Below, piece after piece: positions 10,828-22,981 of a stretch of DNA of 64,000 nucleotides (its first letter is position 1; every line of letters starts with the position of its first letter). Origin of the DNA: Chamaecrista fasciculata (taxonomy: Eukaryota; Streptophyta; Magnoliopsida; Fabales; Fabaceae); contig QANZ01013120.1 in assembly GCA_003254925.1 (NCBI GenBank), positions 88,887 through 152,886 on the forward strand. The letters are read 5' to 3'. Position numbers and translations under genes: made by a program. Below the pieces are notes generated by a model. That model searched no databases and was not told the origin of the DNA. It was given only the letters and a program-made list of their open reading frames with translations.

Positions 10828-12852
10828 ATGATGATGATGAAGTTCTTCTGGTTTCTGATGTTCTATGCTCAGCTTTTGGTATCAATATCATCATCATCCC
10901 TTGTTCAATCTGAAGGCATGTATATATATATATCATTTATTTCCTTTAGAGAAAGATTCCTCTTGTCATTGTGTTTGTGTGTGTATATATATATATATCA
11001 AATTTGTGTTTTGGTAAAGAATTAGCAGAAGCTTGCTCTTAATATGGGATCATGATGCAAGAAGCACAATATCTGCAGTATCTGTTGTGTCATGAAAGAA
11101 AGTTGTGTTCTGCCTTTACTTTTGTTTCTTTCCTTTAGAGTGAACTATCAATTTAGTCCTTGTATTTTTAAAATGATTGATTTAGCCCCAAAAATTCATG
11201 ACTCATTGCAATTCAGTTCTTTCAAGGACTGAATTGTTTAGCAGTAAGATGTTCATGAAAGAACTAATTTGTAATGAGTAAAATATCAAGGACTAAAATG
11301 GCAACACCTATATAATCTAGGGACTAAAATGTTAGTTTACTCTGTTTTACTAATAGTGAAATATTGTTGAGTCTCTAAAGATGACTCAACTATCAAGTAG
11401 TTCTTTCTAAATTTTGTATGTTATTTTAGTACTTGAAAATTTGATTAATGCAATTTAATCCTTCCAAAAGGTAGTAAAATGAAGTTTTACATTCTTGTTC
11501 ATTGAGATTCATCTTGTTAAACAGTATTGAACTTGAAAAAAATCAATTTTGCAGATAATGACTTAACTCCGAAGCAAGCCAGCATTCATCTCAATTTACA
11601 TCATGTTCATGCCCAATTCAGCCCCTCTTCAACATCAAACCCAGAATTTTCGCTACCCCACATGCTCGAAATCGATGAGGCACGATACAAATCTCTTCGT
11701 TGGAGATTAGCCAACAACAACATTGCCACCACCAAAGGAGAAGAACTAGTAAGCACACCATTGAAGTCTGGGTTGTCAATAGGGTCAGGCAATTACTATG
11801 TGAAAATAGGACTTGGAACCCCTCCTAAGTACTTTAGCCTCCTAGTGGACACAGGAAGCTCCCTTTCATGGCTTCAATGCCAACCTTGTAAAGGGTATTG
11901 CCACTCCCAAATTGAACCTTTATTCAATTCCAACACATCCAAAACCTACAAGTCATTCTCATGTGATTCCTCTCAATGTTCATCTCTTAAGAGCTCTACC
12001 CTTAATGACCCTGCTTGTGAGATTGGATCTAATGCCTGCTTGTACAGAGCAAGCTATGGTGATTCCTCATTCTCAGTAGGATATTTAAGCCAAGATGTTT
12101 TGAGCATAACCCCATCGGAAACAATTTCAAATTTTGTGTATGGTTGTGGGCAAAACAATCAAGGCTTGTTTGGAAGGAGTTCTGGTATTCTAGGGCTAGC
12201 CCATGATAAGCTCTCTGCACTTGCTCAATTGTCCACCAAATATGGATATGCCTTTTCCTATTGTCTCCCCACTTCTTTTTCTGCCTCTAAAAATTCTTCA
12301 AAAGGAGGTTACTTGTCCATTGGAACCTCATCATTGGCAAAATCATCATACAAGTACACCCCAATGGTAATAAATCCCAAGATTCCTAGCTTATACCTTC
12401 TTGGAATAACCACCATAACCGTCGCCGGGAGGCCTCTCGCGATACCTGGTTCGAGTTACAAGGTGCCTACCATCATTGACTCTGGCACTGTTATCACAAG
12501 GCTGCCAATGGATGTGTATGAAGCATTGAGAGATGCCTTCAAGAAGGCCATGTCCAAGAAATACTCATTGGCTCCTGGAGTTTCCATTTTGGATACTTGT
12601 TTTAAGGGTAATGCTAGAGAAATTGAGGCAGTGCCTGAGGTTCAGATTGTATTTCAAGGTGGGGCTGCCCTACCACTTAAGGGTCATAATACCCTAATAG
12701 AGTTTGAAGAAGGGGTTACTTGCTTGGCCATTGCAGGTAACTCCGGGAATACTCCCATTGCCATTATTGGTAACTATCAGCAGCAGACAATTGATGTTGC
12801 CTATGATGTCTCCAATTCAAGAATTGGATTTTCTGCTGGTGGCTGCCAGTGA
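10828..12852 (+). CDS. secreted nepenthesin-type aspartic protease (A1 family)
   Basis: Exons 10828-10915 and 11555-12852 give 461 residues. The first exon encodes Met-Met-Met-Met then a hydrophobic signal peptide. The catalytic Asp residues are D128 in LLVDTGSSLSW and D338 in IIDSGTVITRLP; the flap region is ASYGDSSFSVG. The Cys-rich segment after the first motif (CQPCKGYC...CDSSQC) is the plant nepenthesin-type insert. This places it in the plant 'aspartyl protease family protein' group that cleaves proteins in the apoplast or vacuole. The phase only works if intron 1 starts with GC (GAAG|GCATGT), a GC-AG intron. That intron carries a MITE at 11137-11343. The physiological substrate is unknown. 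Confidence 0.88.
11137..11343. mobile_element. MITE with AGAGT(A/G)AA ends, inside the protease intron
   Basis: The segment opens AGAGTGAACTATCAATTTAG and closes with the imperfect reverse complement (GGGACTAAAATGTTAGTTTACTCT). The ends match the elements at 12897-13129 and 16888-17248. There is no open frame. It fits a small non-autonomous DNA transposon; the superfamily is unclear because no target duplication is obvious. Confidence 0.6.
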
Positions 12853-12896
12853 CAATAAATTCTTAGGTTTCATATGTTCTATATTAGTTTCAGTGC

Positions 12897-13129
12897 AAGA
12901 GTAAACATATCAATTTGTCCCTAAAAGATACAAGAATTAACAACCCGATTCTTGAAAATTTAGTTTATACTCTTTAGTCCCTATAAGTTAGTCCTTATAA
13001 AATAGGCTTAAAGGACTAAATGGTATTTCTTCCACAACTTTCAAGGAATAAAAGTGTATAAACTAAACTTTTACTAATTGAGTTGTCAACTCGTGTATCT
13101 TTTACGGATCAAATTGTATGTTTACTCTT
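12897..13129. mobile_element. MITE with AAGAGTAAACAT terminal inverted repeats (233 bp)
   Basis: The left end AAGAGTAAACATATCAATTT is the reverse complement of the right end, with few mismatches over about 50 bases. It begins 45 bases past the protease stop codon and so may be transcribed in that gene's 3' UTR. No coding sequence. Confidence 0.65.
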
Positions 13130-15762
13130 CCATATAATAATCAGTCCAAAAGGATTCATTAAAGGGAGTGTTTCATATGACACACGCATGTTGTATGATT
13201 GTTTTATGGCTTCTAATTCCTATGTATTTCTTGTCAGTTATTAATGAGTTTGTGACCAAAATGAGCGATAACTTGCTATGTAGTTGCTATATACAATAAG
13301 TGAAATTTGGGGTGGAAGTATTATAAATACAATAAACATTGAAGATTTCCTGCAGAAGAAGTGCATAGGCATTTGCTTTATCTCAGCTGTAGTTATAACA
13401 GAAAATAAAAGAAAGTGAGTCTGTTGATATGAAGAAAGCTGTGGTTGCATTCTTTCAAAGGAATATAGGTGCTTTTAGGTGGGGTTTGGTATGTTAATAT
13501 CTTTATTTTCTAAGCAATAGAAAACTTATTTATGAAAAGATTTTGAGCTTTGCTTTTATATATGTAAGAAAATCATTATGTGTTATGACATGCATATCCA
13601 ACACAGAAATTTTAAATTTTTTTTTTAACTTTAAATATCCTTTTTAAATTAAAATAACTATGGAGATTATTGTGTTTTTCTTTGTATATTGCATGATTTA
13701 CTATATATGAAATTTTCTAAAATTATATTATAAGCATAACTTTATTGTATCATTTATAAGCAATCAATTTAAAATGTTATTAAAATACCGAAAATCTCTT
13801 AGATTTTAGTTACTGTATAAAAAATCCCATGAACTTTTAAATGTGACGAAAAACTTATTGAACTTTCATTTTTGTGTAAATAACTCATTTTGTCAAACAT
13901 TGCAAAATTCAGTATTTTTTTTTAAAAAAATTGTCTATTATCAAGTACAATAATTACTAATATAATTTTTAGTTTGGATCAAATGTAAAATGCAATAACA
14001 ATAATAAATTACAAATAATTTTTTTTTGAATAAAAATCTTAACAAAAGATTTATTAGCACAAAATCAAATGTTTTTATACAGTGATAAGTTGACTTATTT
14101 AATGAAAAAAAAAGATTTAGTAAAAATGTTTAGTCACTCATACTATCTTGAATCATAATAATCTCACACTAGCTACTTTTTTTTGAAAAAAAAAACAATA
14201 TTTTCAATAAATATCTCCAATTTTTTGTACACTAAAATGCAATTCCTTTGAACTTCAAGCATTCTGGGCCTTTCCAATGTTAGAGATGTATCTTCACTAC
14301 CACATTAAGCCAATAAATAAATAAAAGGGAGTGAAAGAGAGAGAGAAAGCATGGCATGGTGTGAACAAACATTATTTTATTAAGGGTTTAGGTTAGTGAT
14401 CTCAATCACTGAACTTTGAATCCTTGCAAGGGTCAGCCCATACTTGATATATAATAAATAAATAAATAAATTATAAGTCTCACATTCACACCATCACATA
14501 TATAGCCATATAGCCTCCTAGCTATATTGACTATTTCCAAAACCCAAATCTACAACAAACAAAATTGGTAGCTATTAAGCCAGAAATGAATCATATGATC
14601 TGGAGATCACAAAAAGTGGTACATGATCCACCATCCAACTCCTATTAAGCAAGGTAATATATATAGCACTCTCAGATCAATTAATTTTTGTTTTCTTCAT
14701 GGTGGCAGTTGCACTAAAGCTGATGATTACTCTATTCTTAGGCTTTTCATTAAAAAAAATCATGCTAATTGCGCAAAACCCGGAAAGAAAATTAGATTGT
14801 TTAAGCATCTTACATCGAGCCTTGAGCAATAAGCATAAATTAATATTCTTGGCAAATACAGATGTAGTTGTTTGTTTGTTTGAGAATTCTTTTTTAAAAA
14901 GAAGGAAGACTTTGCTTGATGATGGTAAATTAGTTGAAAATACTTCATTATATTCCTTTTCTTCCATGTTTGTCTATTATTGTATACATGAGTATTTTGA
15001 TGATCTCTAATTATTGCTCGTCAAAAAGTAACCTTAAGCATCTTAATTAAACAATGATTACAATCAATTCCTCTCTTAATAGTGCATGTTATGCTAAAAC
15101 CCAAAAGTAAAATGATTAACAATTTGCCGCAAACAATCTGGCTCCACTTGTCCCTTGGGACATGTTCCTAGCTTGCTCCTACCAATAGAAAACATTTTTC
15201 CAACACAATATTTCAGGTTACTGATTAAGACAGAGTGGCCAATATGTATAATCCTTTTCACTTTCAGTTTTAAAATGATTAATTCCAGTTTTTCGTTTTC
15301 CAGGTATAGCTGAAAAGTTGAAAAAAGTTTATCTTTTTCGTTTCAGATTCATCATACCTTTACTTGAAGTTTTTTTATAATTAATTCTTCTGTTTTTGTG
15401 TATCTTGGGATTAAGCAGCTTCTGAGATCTCAGACTTGAGGTTGCACACCAAGTGTTTGTAAGAATTCCCCTCTTGATTTTTTTAGCTTTGCTTGCTTCT
15501 TTTGTCCTTGAATACCCCATGTTCTTTGTCTCACTGAGATATATGTACAAACAGAAATCCCACTTACACACCCTTATAAAATCATAGAAAGATATATGAT
15601 TGTTGAGTTTGTTACAATATAAACTAATTCTAACTGTTATTCCCAGCTACTTCTATGTATAAGATATGATTCCAAATTGTGATTATGAATCCCACTTTCA
15701 TTTCATTTTCTGCTTCATATATTCCTTTCCCCCTTTTCAGGTGTGCCTTTTAGCCGTTTCCC
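13130..15762. other. intergenic region before the MGCISSK gene
   Basis: AT-rich sequence with no supported gene. It contains repeat R3 copy 2 (13800-14075) and a GA-rich patch near 14330-14350. Short open frames around 14620-15010 overlap on both strands, lack a homologous look and probably arise by chance. TATAAAAT at 15575-15582 and a pyrimidine tract ending in CAG at 15740 are possible promoter or 5' UTR intron signals for the downstream gene. Confidence 0.45.
13800..14075. repeat. dispersed repeat family R3, copy 2
   Basis: Matches 10060-10335 and 51850-52145 in order and orientation, including AAATAACTCATTTTGTCAAA, GGATCAAATGTAAAATGC and AAAAATCTTAACAAAAG. No open frame. Its ends are not clear. 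Confidence 0.45.
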
Positions 15763-16785
15763 ATGGGATGCATTTCTTCGAAAGTTATAGCAAGATCTAT
15801 ATGTCTAAGTGAAGGTAGAAAGAAGGGTTCATACAGAGAAACATCTAATAATGGCATTCCTTTGCTGGAAGACATAATCATCTCTGCTAATAGCAGCAGT
15901 GACCGCTACCTCACTCTTTTATTACATTCTAGGAGTTTTAGTACAAATGCAGCCTCAAAATTGGCGATAGTAGATGATGAGCCAGCCAGTTCTGAAACCA
16001 TTGACAAGTTGGAGATCACATCAACAAGTCTTGTAGAAGAAGATGGAGAAGAAGAATTGAAAGAAATCGGTAGTATCGATCAAATAAAGAGGTCTAAAAG
16101 TTGTCACTTTTTTCTTCCAGAGAATGATGTTCCCAATGTTTCTCAGGAAAATTCATCTGGGTTTGAACAAAATCCTTACATAAGCTCAAGACGCAGTAGG
16201 AGTTTTCACACAGTGGAAGAATATGATGATTTGGTAAGAAGGATATGGTTATCCAAGTCCCTCAGTTTTCAACAATGTGATCAGTTCAATGATAAAGGTA
16301 ATAATAAGGATTCTGGCACTAATGATAATCATCATAATTCAGGTTCAATAGAAGATAAGATTATACTTCCAAGTCAGAATTTGAATGCATCCATTGAGAA
16401 GGGAAATAAGAGAAAGGCTATTGCAAAGAGGCTAGAATCACTTAGGATCCCATCATCTAATGAAATTGAGTGTCCATCCATTGCTAGTCTTAGAGAATGG
16501 ATCCCTCCTACTTGTAATATCTATTCTCCTGGATCTTATGTCACCCCAAAATTCGGGAGCTATTCTTCATCTTCTTCTCTAATGGTTGCTGCTGGTAGAA
16601 ATGCATGTGAGGAATCCAGTGAGGATTCTTCTTCTCTCTTTAGTCCAGAGTTGGTGTCTGCCTTTGAAGAGTGCATGCAGAAACTTGAAGCAGAGGAAGA
16701 AAATATTCTGAAACAAATAATGGATTTAGAAGAAGAAAATAAGGGTGATACAATGAAGTCCCAAGCGAGAAAAAATCATCCATAG
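15763..16785 (+). CDS. unknown plant protein with an N-terminal MGCISSK acylation signal
   Basis: One uninterrupted frame encodes 340 residues. The start context CCCATGGGATGC is strong, and MGC at the N-terminus is the classic signal for myristoylation at Gly2 and palmitoylation at Cys3, which predicts attachment to the plasma membrane. The rest is Ser-rich and largely without predicted fold. Features include an RRSRSFHTVEEYDDLVRRIW segment, a basic RKAIAKRLESLRIPS helix, a SIASLREWIPPTC segment, a Tyr/Ser-rich stretch, and an acidic C-terminal coiled-coil-like helix (AFEECMQKLEAEEENILKQI). These blocks look conserved rather than random, but I do not recognise a named domain and assign no function. 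A pyrimidine-rich CAG 23 bases upstream suggests a 5' UTR intron. Confidence 0.75.
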   Translation: MGCISSKVIARSICLSEGRKKGSYRETSNNGIPLLEDIIISANSSSDRYLTLLLHSRSFSTNAASKLAIVDDEPASSETIDKLEITSTSLVEEDGEEELKEIGSIDQIKRSKSCHFFLPENDVPNVSQENSSGFEQNPYISSRRSRSFHTVEEYDDLVRRIWLSKSLSFQQCDQFNDKGNNKDSGTNDNHHNSGSIEDKIILPSQNLNASIEKGNKRKAIAKRLESLRIPSSNEIECPSIASLREWIPPTCNIYSPGSYVTPKFGSYSSSSSLMVAAGRNACEESSEDSSSLFSPELVSAFEECMQKLEAEEENILKQIMDLEEENKGDTMKSQARKNHP

Positions 16786-17844
16786 ATGCCCGGAAACTAC
16801 TATATTTCTCTCTTTTTGAACATCTACCAGGCAGTGTTGTGAGATAGAAGGTACATCTAGTTTTTTAAATGTTTGCTATTATATTTTAGAGTAAATTAAT
16901 GATTCAATCCCTGAAAGATGACAGATTTCTCAATTTAGCCCCTGAAAGACAAAACTACAAAATTTAATCACTAAATAGATGTAATTACAATAAATTTAGT
17001 TATTTTATTAGGATATTAATTTAAATTTAATAGCAAATCTGATTTTTTAACATCAATTTTTAAGTGTATTGATAACAAAATTTACAACCATATTAGATTT
17101 GTCATTGAATTTCAATTAGTATCTTTAACAAATATGACGAAATTTATTGTAATTACATCTTTCAAGGACTAAATTTTACGATTTTATCATTTAGGGACTA
17201 AATTGAGAAATCTATCATCTTTCAAGGACCAAATCATTAATTTACTCTTATTTTATAAAGCAAACATGATAAGTAAATGTTTTTGTTTTGTGATTAACTG
17301 TTTTAAATTTTTTTTTTTAACATGCCATGTGTTTATTGAAAATTTTGATAGCAACCACTTAAACTCTACCCAATTTCGGTCCATTGTCATGTGCATAAGA
17401 ATCTCAGGATCACGCTTTTTTCTTTTTTTGGGGTTCTACTTTGTGTTTCTTTTTTCATTTTTGGAGAGAGATGCCATTATTGGCAATGAATGTAATTGTA
17501 GCTTTCTGTTAATGCCTTGACCTTGAAAAGGGCAAATATGAAGAGGAAACTCTTACCTGAATATATCACATAGTACTTCTATTTTTCTTTTTATGGATAT
17601 AGTACTTCTATTTTAGTTGAATTTCACTATTTAATGTCTGTTAAAAGTTAAAACGAATTAAGGATTCAAAAAGATGACACATTAATATAGGTAGCTACTG
17701 ATAGTGTAATGTGATTGCTTTAAGTAACAGAAATTTGATCTCTAAAAAGTCCGAAGAAAAGAAGTTTTAATAGACGAAATGAAGAGTTGTGGTCTCTTTC
17801 GACTTCAGAAATGTCTGTTGCTTGAGTAGTTTACAAAAAAAAAA
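16786..17844. other. 3' flank and intergenic repeat region
   Basis: Contains the putative 3' UTR of the MGCISSK gene, the MITE at 16888-17248, and about 600 bases of AT-rich DNA without a supported gene, up to the TIR element at 17845. Confidence 0.45.
16888..17248. mobile_element. MITE with AGAGTAAATTAATGA inverted ends (361 bp)
   Basis: The first 70 bases are reverse complementary to the last 70: AGAGTAAATTAATGATT opens the element and its complement closes it, followed by matching 'CAATTTAG(C/T)CCCT' blocks. Truncated or decayed relatives lie at about 42296-42495 and 51398-51715. The internal part contains a second palindrome around 'AATTACAATAAATTTAG'. No transposase. Confidence 0.7.
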
Positions 17845-18028
17845 GGGTAAATTACACTTTGGTACCCTGTGGTTTGACCCTATTTCACTTTGGTACCCTG
17901 TGGTTTGAAACTTGACACTTTGGTACCCTATGGTATTCTCCTTTAACACTTTGATACCCTTTGGAGCTATTTTGTAATTTTAACCATAACAAATTTTGCA
18001 AAAATTACATATTGACCCCAAAAAATTT
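17845..18028. mobile_element. left part of a long-TIR element, cut by an assembly gap
   Basis: It starts GGGTAAATTACACTTTGG and carries tandem CACTTTGGTACCCTGTGG subunits. About 180 bases match the copy at 33936-34281 closely, up to the point where the N run begins. The right arm is missing from the assembly. The long inverted repeat and subunit structure resemble Mutator-like or other TIR MITEs; without both ends the target duplication cannot be read. Confidence 0.65.
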
Positions 18029-18136
18029 NNNNNNNNNNNNNNNNNNNNNNNNNNNNNNNNNNNNNNNNNNNNNNNNNNNNNNNNNNNNNNNNNNNNNNNN
18101 NNNNNNNNNNNNNNNNNNNNNNNNNNNNNNNNNNNN
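18029..18136. other. assembly gap (108 N)
   Basis: A run of 108 undetermined bases, starting exactly inside the palindromic element at 17845. True length may differ from 108. Confidence 0.95.
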
Positions 18137-18381
18137 AATCTTGAAAAGATTAAAAATATATGTGAAGAGATTGGTACTCGATATTATTTGATATTATGAG
18201 TACAACAACAGTAATATCCTTCAGGCCATTTTCTGCTACAACAATGTATGATGGGGAAAGCCACTGGTCTTTTTTTTTTTCTCTTCTGGTCAGATGGTGC
18301 CACAATACCCAAATTCCTAGATTAAAAAGATTAAACACTTTTAGGTACTTACAATGTATATATAGTATACTACTACAGAAT

Positions 18382-21300
18382 TTACAAGGAGTCAAGATAT
18401 GAGTAGTTTCTGCGTCGATTGTACTGAAGGAGGCTACCATAGGTGCGATCCCATACACCAACAAAAAGGGATTCTGTGTCGGGGCTAAAAGATACACCAG
18501 AGATCTCCCCGAAAAAATCAATCTCTTGCTCCTTCTCAAACCCGTGCTTTGCATCATAGACATGCACAAAGTCGGCTGGCTCAGCCATGGCCATGAACTG
18601 TCCATCAGATGTGAAGCGTATGGATCGTATAGCACCGAGGTTACCCTTGAGCACAGCAACAGACTTTGATAAGTTCCGAACATCCCAGACACGACAGGTC
18701 TTGTCTTGGTTCCCAGTGGCAAAGATAAGGCCATTGGGATGCCATGCAGATGCGAACGAGTAATCCAAGTGGCCACATAAAGGCAAGACGGTCTACAAAC
18801 AAAACCGAAATGAGATAATCTCAGCTCTATCAAAGAAACTTTTGAGAATTATATACAACATGGAACATAAAGGAACTGAACCAACCTTTCCTGTTTGAGA
18901 ATCCACTAGTATCCCTTCAGGGTTGTCTCCAACAATAACAAGTAGTTTACCATCAGGACTCAATGAAGTATGCTGCCGACAAAAAAGATTTGATGCTCAA
19001 ATTATAATCACAACTCATGTATGCTGTTTAGTTTCACTATTGATCAAAAAATGCGATAAAAATCCTTCAGATAATCTTTATCAACAATAGAAATGCAAGG
19101 CATATTGTAAAGCTATACCAATATACATTATATATAGATTATACATCGATAGGCAAACACTAATATGCAGATTTTGGACGCACATACATTTCTAAAAAAT
19201 ACTACTAGGTTTCTAGGGAAAAACAACTGACACTGGTTTATATATATATAAACTTTATATGTATAGTCGTTAACTTGGCAGCCACATAATTCAGAATTTT
19301 ATACTGACCTAATGAGAATATTTTTAACTTCCAAAGCTCACAGAACAAGCAAATTCTAAGCCTTGTGAAAACCCAATTTTCCATTAAGTTCTTAAACTGA
19401 AAAGAGTAACATATTCCCAGAGTCATCAGAAACATAATTACAAGGCAAAAATACTAACACTAAACACTTTCACAAAATTGAATTTCTTATAAGTTCTTTA
19501 AGGGATAAACTTGAGTTCAAGGTACATCAATTTTAGGCTTTATTTTAAATGTGTCTATTTCTGGGTAACTAAAGAGAGCCCAATGACAATAATGTTACAC
19601 TTATATGCTAGATCAGAAATCTTCCAAGGAAGGAAAAATGCAATATCGTTCAAATCATATCAGCATCCAATTTTAAACTTTTGCCGCGACATAGTGGGTA
19701 TCGCTTATCTCATGCATGGTCAAGCATTATTTTTTGTAGAACAAATTATTTCATTTTCCTTCTCTTGTTCTTCACTTTCCCCTATATCTTAAAGTAATAA
19801 AACGTACAAAAAGACAATAAAATAGGAATGGTAATTCTATAACAGTCATAAGCCTTGTTTCTATATCAATTAGATGGACCATTTAAATCAACTGAAGGTA
19901 CTTACATTTACTGGCCAGGGGAAGCTGAACTGCTTGGAAAGCTGAAATCTTTCCATGTCGAAGTCTCTAACTCCACAATCATTATTTGAAGCCATGAAAT
20001 GAATAGCTCCGCTGGCAGAACATTTTATATTTAGTGAGCAACTTTAGTTTGCTTTGTAACATATATCAATATATTTGTTAACCCCACTTTTTAAAATTTT
20101 TTTTTAAAAAAAACATAATTGCTATCACCATATTAGTTACCCAAAAGCCCAAACAAAAAGTGAGACTGAAAAATATGAAAGACTAAAGAGAGACCTTGGA
20201 TGATCATAAATCTCAACTGCATTTGTGATTGCATTGTCATCATATGTAGTTCTCGAACAGAAGCTAACCCCAGGTCGATCTAAGTACTGCAAGACATGAT
20301 GATGTATGAGCGACCAGTCAGGAAACAAAGGAATATGATCAACTTAGAAAGAAAAATAAAAATCTTAAATAAATTCAGATCACTTCCCTCTTGTTGATCA
20401 TTACATTATAAATTGAGCATCCTAAGGTAAAATGAACTCCACACCATCTCAAAAACAGGGTAAACATAAGAGTATAAATCCATGAAAATCTAATTAATTG
20501 TGCAGCAGAATCAAGGAAAAAAAATTTCAAACTAATCATATTAAAAAGGCACAGATGATGACAGTCCACATATTGGAGTGAAACAGCAGTAACAGTGTTT
20601 TTATTGGCATGCTATCATAGTGATCGTGCAATTTTAGTACATCCTTGAATAATAATTAACAATACTAATCATTGTGGATCTGTAGAAGAAATTGTTATAG
20701 ACATACAACATAAGTACCTTGCAAATGAGCTCTCCTTGAAAGCCTCCAGCAATCAACAAGTTGTCGCGCACAGCCAGCGTACTAATTTGTGTCTGAGTAA
20801 ATCCTTCCAAAAGGCTTCCAGGATGTTTCTATTGGCAGGATACACGTAAAAGCTCAGATCAAAGTGAAGGTTTTCAACAACACGGGGTGATAATGATTAT
20901 TACCTCACATGGAGCTACATGCCCTGATACATTCAGGACCTCAGATCTCTTGCAATTTAATGAAGACCAGTGAACAATTGAGTAATGTGAAACCAGATAG
21001 ACATCATGCTTTGATGTTGACCATACCAAGTTTCTCAACTGCACAAATAACAGAGTGAAGGTTCACGTTAACGTGACTTAAATTATTAACAACTGCCGAA
21101 GTGGAATTTACAGAAGCAAAATAATAATAATATTTATAAAGTCCCATAGAAGAAAAAAGGTTAGTTCCTATAAAATGGATGGGGACCTCCATATTGCTGC
21201 TTAAAGATGAAAGTGGTGAAGACTGACATCGTTGTAAACTTAATCCAGACTCGGTGCAAAGCCATGATGAAAATGAGAAATTTGCCAATGAAGGAATTGA

Positions 21301-22981
21301 AAATGAAGAAGTTAAAGTAAATAAATTGTACTTGCATTTGCCATGTGTTAATCAAAATAGTGCTACAAGTTAAATACCTATCATTTATTACTCTCTTTTT
21401 TGTCAGCATAAAAATACAATTTTGGCACTCCACAGTGACAAATAGAATAGTGGAATTAGGTCTACCATAGTGAAGCAACAAGACACCTCAAATTGAAGTA
21501 TTTTAGAGGAGTTATCAATACCCAGACTTATTGTTTCAGTATCATATTGTTAGTTTGTCAAGGCCCAATAAAACATATTTGCTGATTTCTTAACTTTGAA
21601 AACTAATAATCTGACCCAAATAAAAAGAGTTTAAGAACTTATGTATAATAAGAATGGCTTTATCATTACTCTATCATGCCATTATCTCCCCACTTATCCC
21701 AACCCCAAAATCCCCTTTTATTCCCAAATTGAAAAGGCCAGCCAGAGATGAGAGTAGTAACTTGCTGCCATTGCTGAAACTGAAAATTTCTTATCGTTGT
21801 GAACACTACTCGTCACTTGAAAAGGTTCAAGGCAGCTCTGTATATTGAGTAATTGAAAGCCCTACAATCGTTATCCTTTAACTATCTGCTCCCTCTGTAG
21901 TTTACTAGTTAGGGTTTTTCTCAAGTAATCGGAAGCTCTGTATTACATTTAGGTTGGGATTTTTCTTTTGTTTTTCTTTTAACTAGTGCACCGGTGGCGA
22001 ATCTGTACCTGATACGTATCAGGTACCAATACACCAGCTTATGAGACATACCAATTTGGCAGTCACATATGCATGTCAGAAGCTCAAGATTTAAGGCTGG
22101 GTATGCACACACATGCCTTTCCATGAAAGATATGACAACATAGAACATGAAGATGAACAAATGGTATAGGCACAAGATTGAAGAAAATAAATAACTAGAT
22201 CAGCATACTTGGAAATGAAGTATTGTTGATTTCACAGATCTAGTATTTTGCCAGAAATCATAATAACGTCCTCCTTTATCTGTTGGTTTGCATTCCTGCA
22301 GACAAGAGGACAGAAGCATAAGATCAAAGGATCCCACCAAGATCATTTCACAAATGACAATAGAACTGCAAGTAAAACACAAATTACCTTCTCTGACAAT
22401 TCCCCTGATTGTGGTATATTTTCATAATTCTTGTATTGCTCTAGTCTAGTTTGCCTATACTTCTCACGAGTAATACTCAGTCTCTCCCACGGTATACCTT
22501 GAATATCTTTTCCCCTCCGAGCTTCAGCAGCGGTAGTATCTGTTATCCGGTTTTCCTGCAACAGATAACCAAAGTGCCCACCCCGAGAAACAATGTAATA
22601 GCCCATCAAAACAGAGACAAAAAAGATTATGTTAATGAAAATATTGCAGAAAATATTAGCCATACTCATACAAGCAGTAAGGACTAAGGAAACAAACAAG
22701 AAGGTAGCAAAAACGCAAGCAAGATGGTAAATATAAAAGAAACCGTGAAAAACAACTTTGACGAGAACAAAAACAAACCCCCCCACATCGATCGAAATTC
22801 AAACGATAACAAAGGATTTGCATAATGACTGGAAACAAACCAAAGGGTCATATTCATCGTCATCGTCATCTGACTCTGAATCACCAAATACTCTGCCACT
22901 GAAGTACATATCATCTTCTACATCTGCCATGTCATTGTCCTCTGCAGCATAGTCCATTTCATCCCCTTGATACTGAGACAT
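18382..22981 (-). CDS. WD40-repeat protein (C2A9.03-like plant family)
   Basis: Nine coding exons on the minus strand: 22981-22841, 22555-22388, 22295-22209, 21038-20904, 20828-20718, 20286-20195, 20011-19906, 18972-18886 and 18792-18382. All are GT-AG and in phase, giving 445 residues. The N-terminus is very acidic (MSQYQGDEMDYAAEDNDMAD, then a run of six Asp-rich residues). The middle has GIPWERLSITREKYRQTRL, and the C-terminal half has WD40 blades, for example FATGNQDKTCRVWDVRN and the FVHVYDA strand. This matches the plant 'uncharacterized WD repeat protein C2A9.03-like' family. WD40 propellers bind partner proteins; no specific role is established from sequence. The last 75 bases of intron 1 and most other introns hold nothing notable. 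Confidence 0.88.

Noticed and set aside
14623-15010. Cluster of short open frames on both strands
   Set aside because: Mutually overlapping frames with no recognisable motif; no promoter or splice evidence.
18150-18833. 227-codon minus-strand frame over the end of the WD40 gene
   Set aside because: It is out of frame with the WD40 exon at 18792-18382, which has the conserved motifs.
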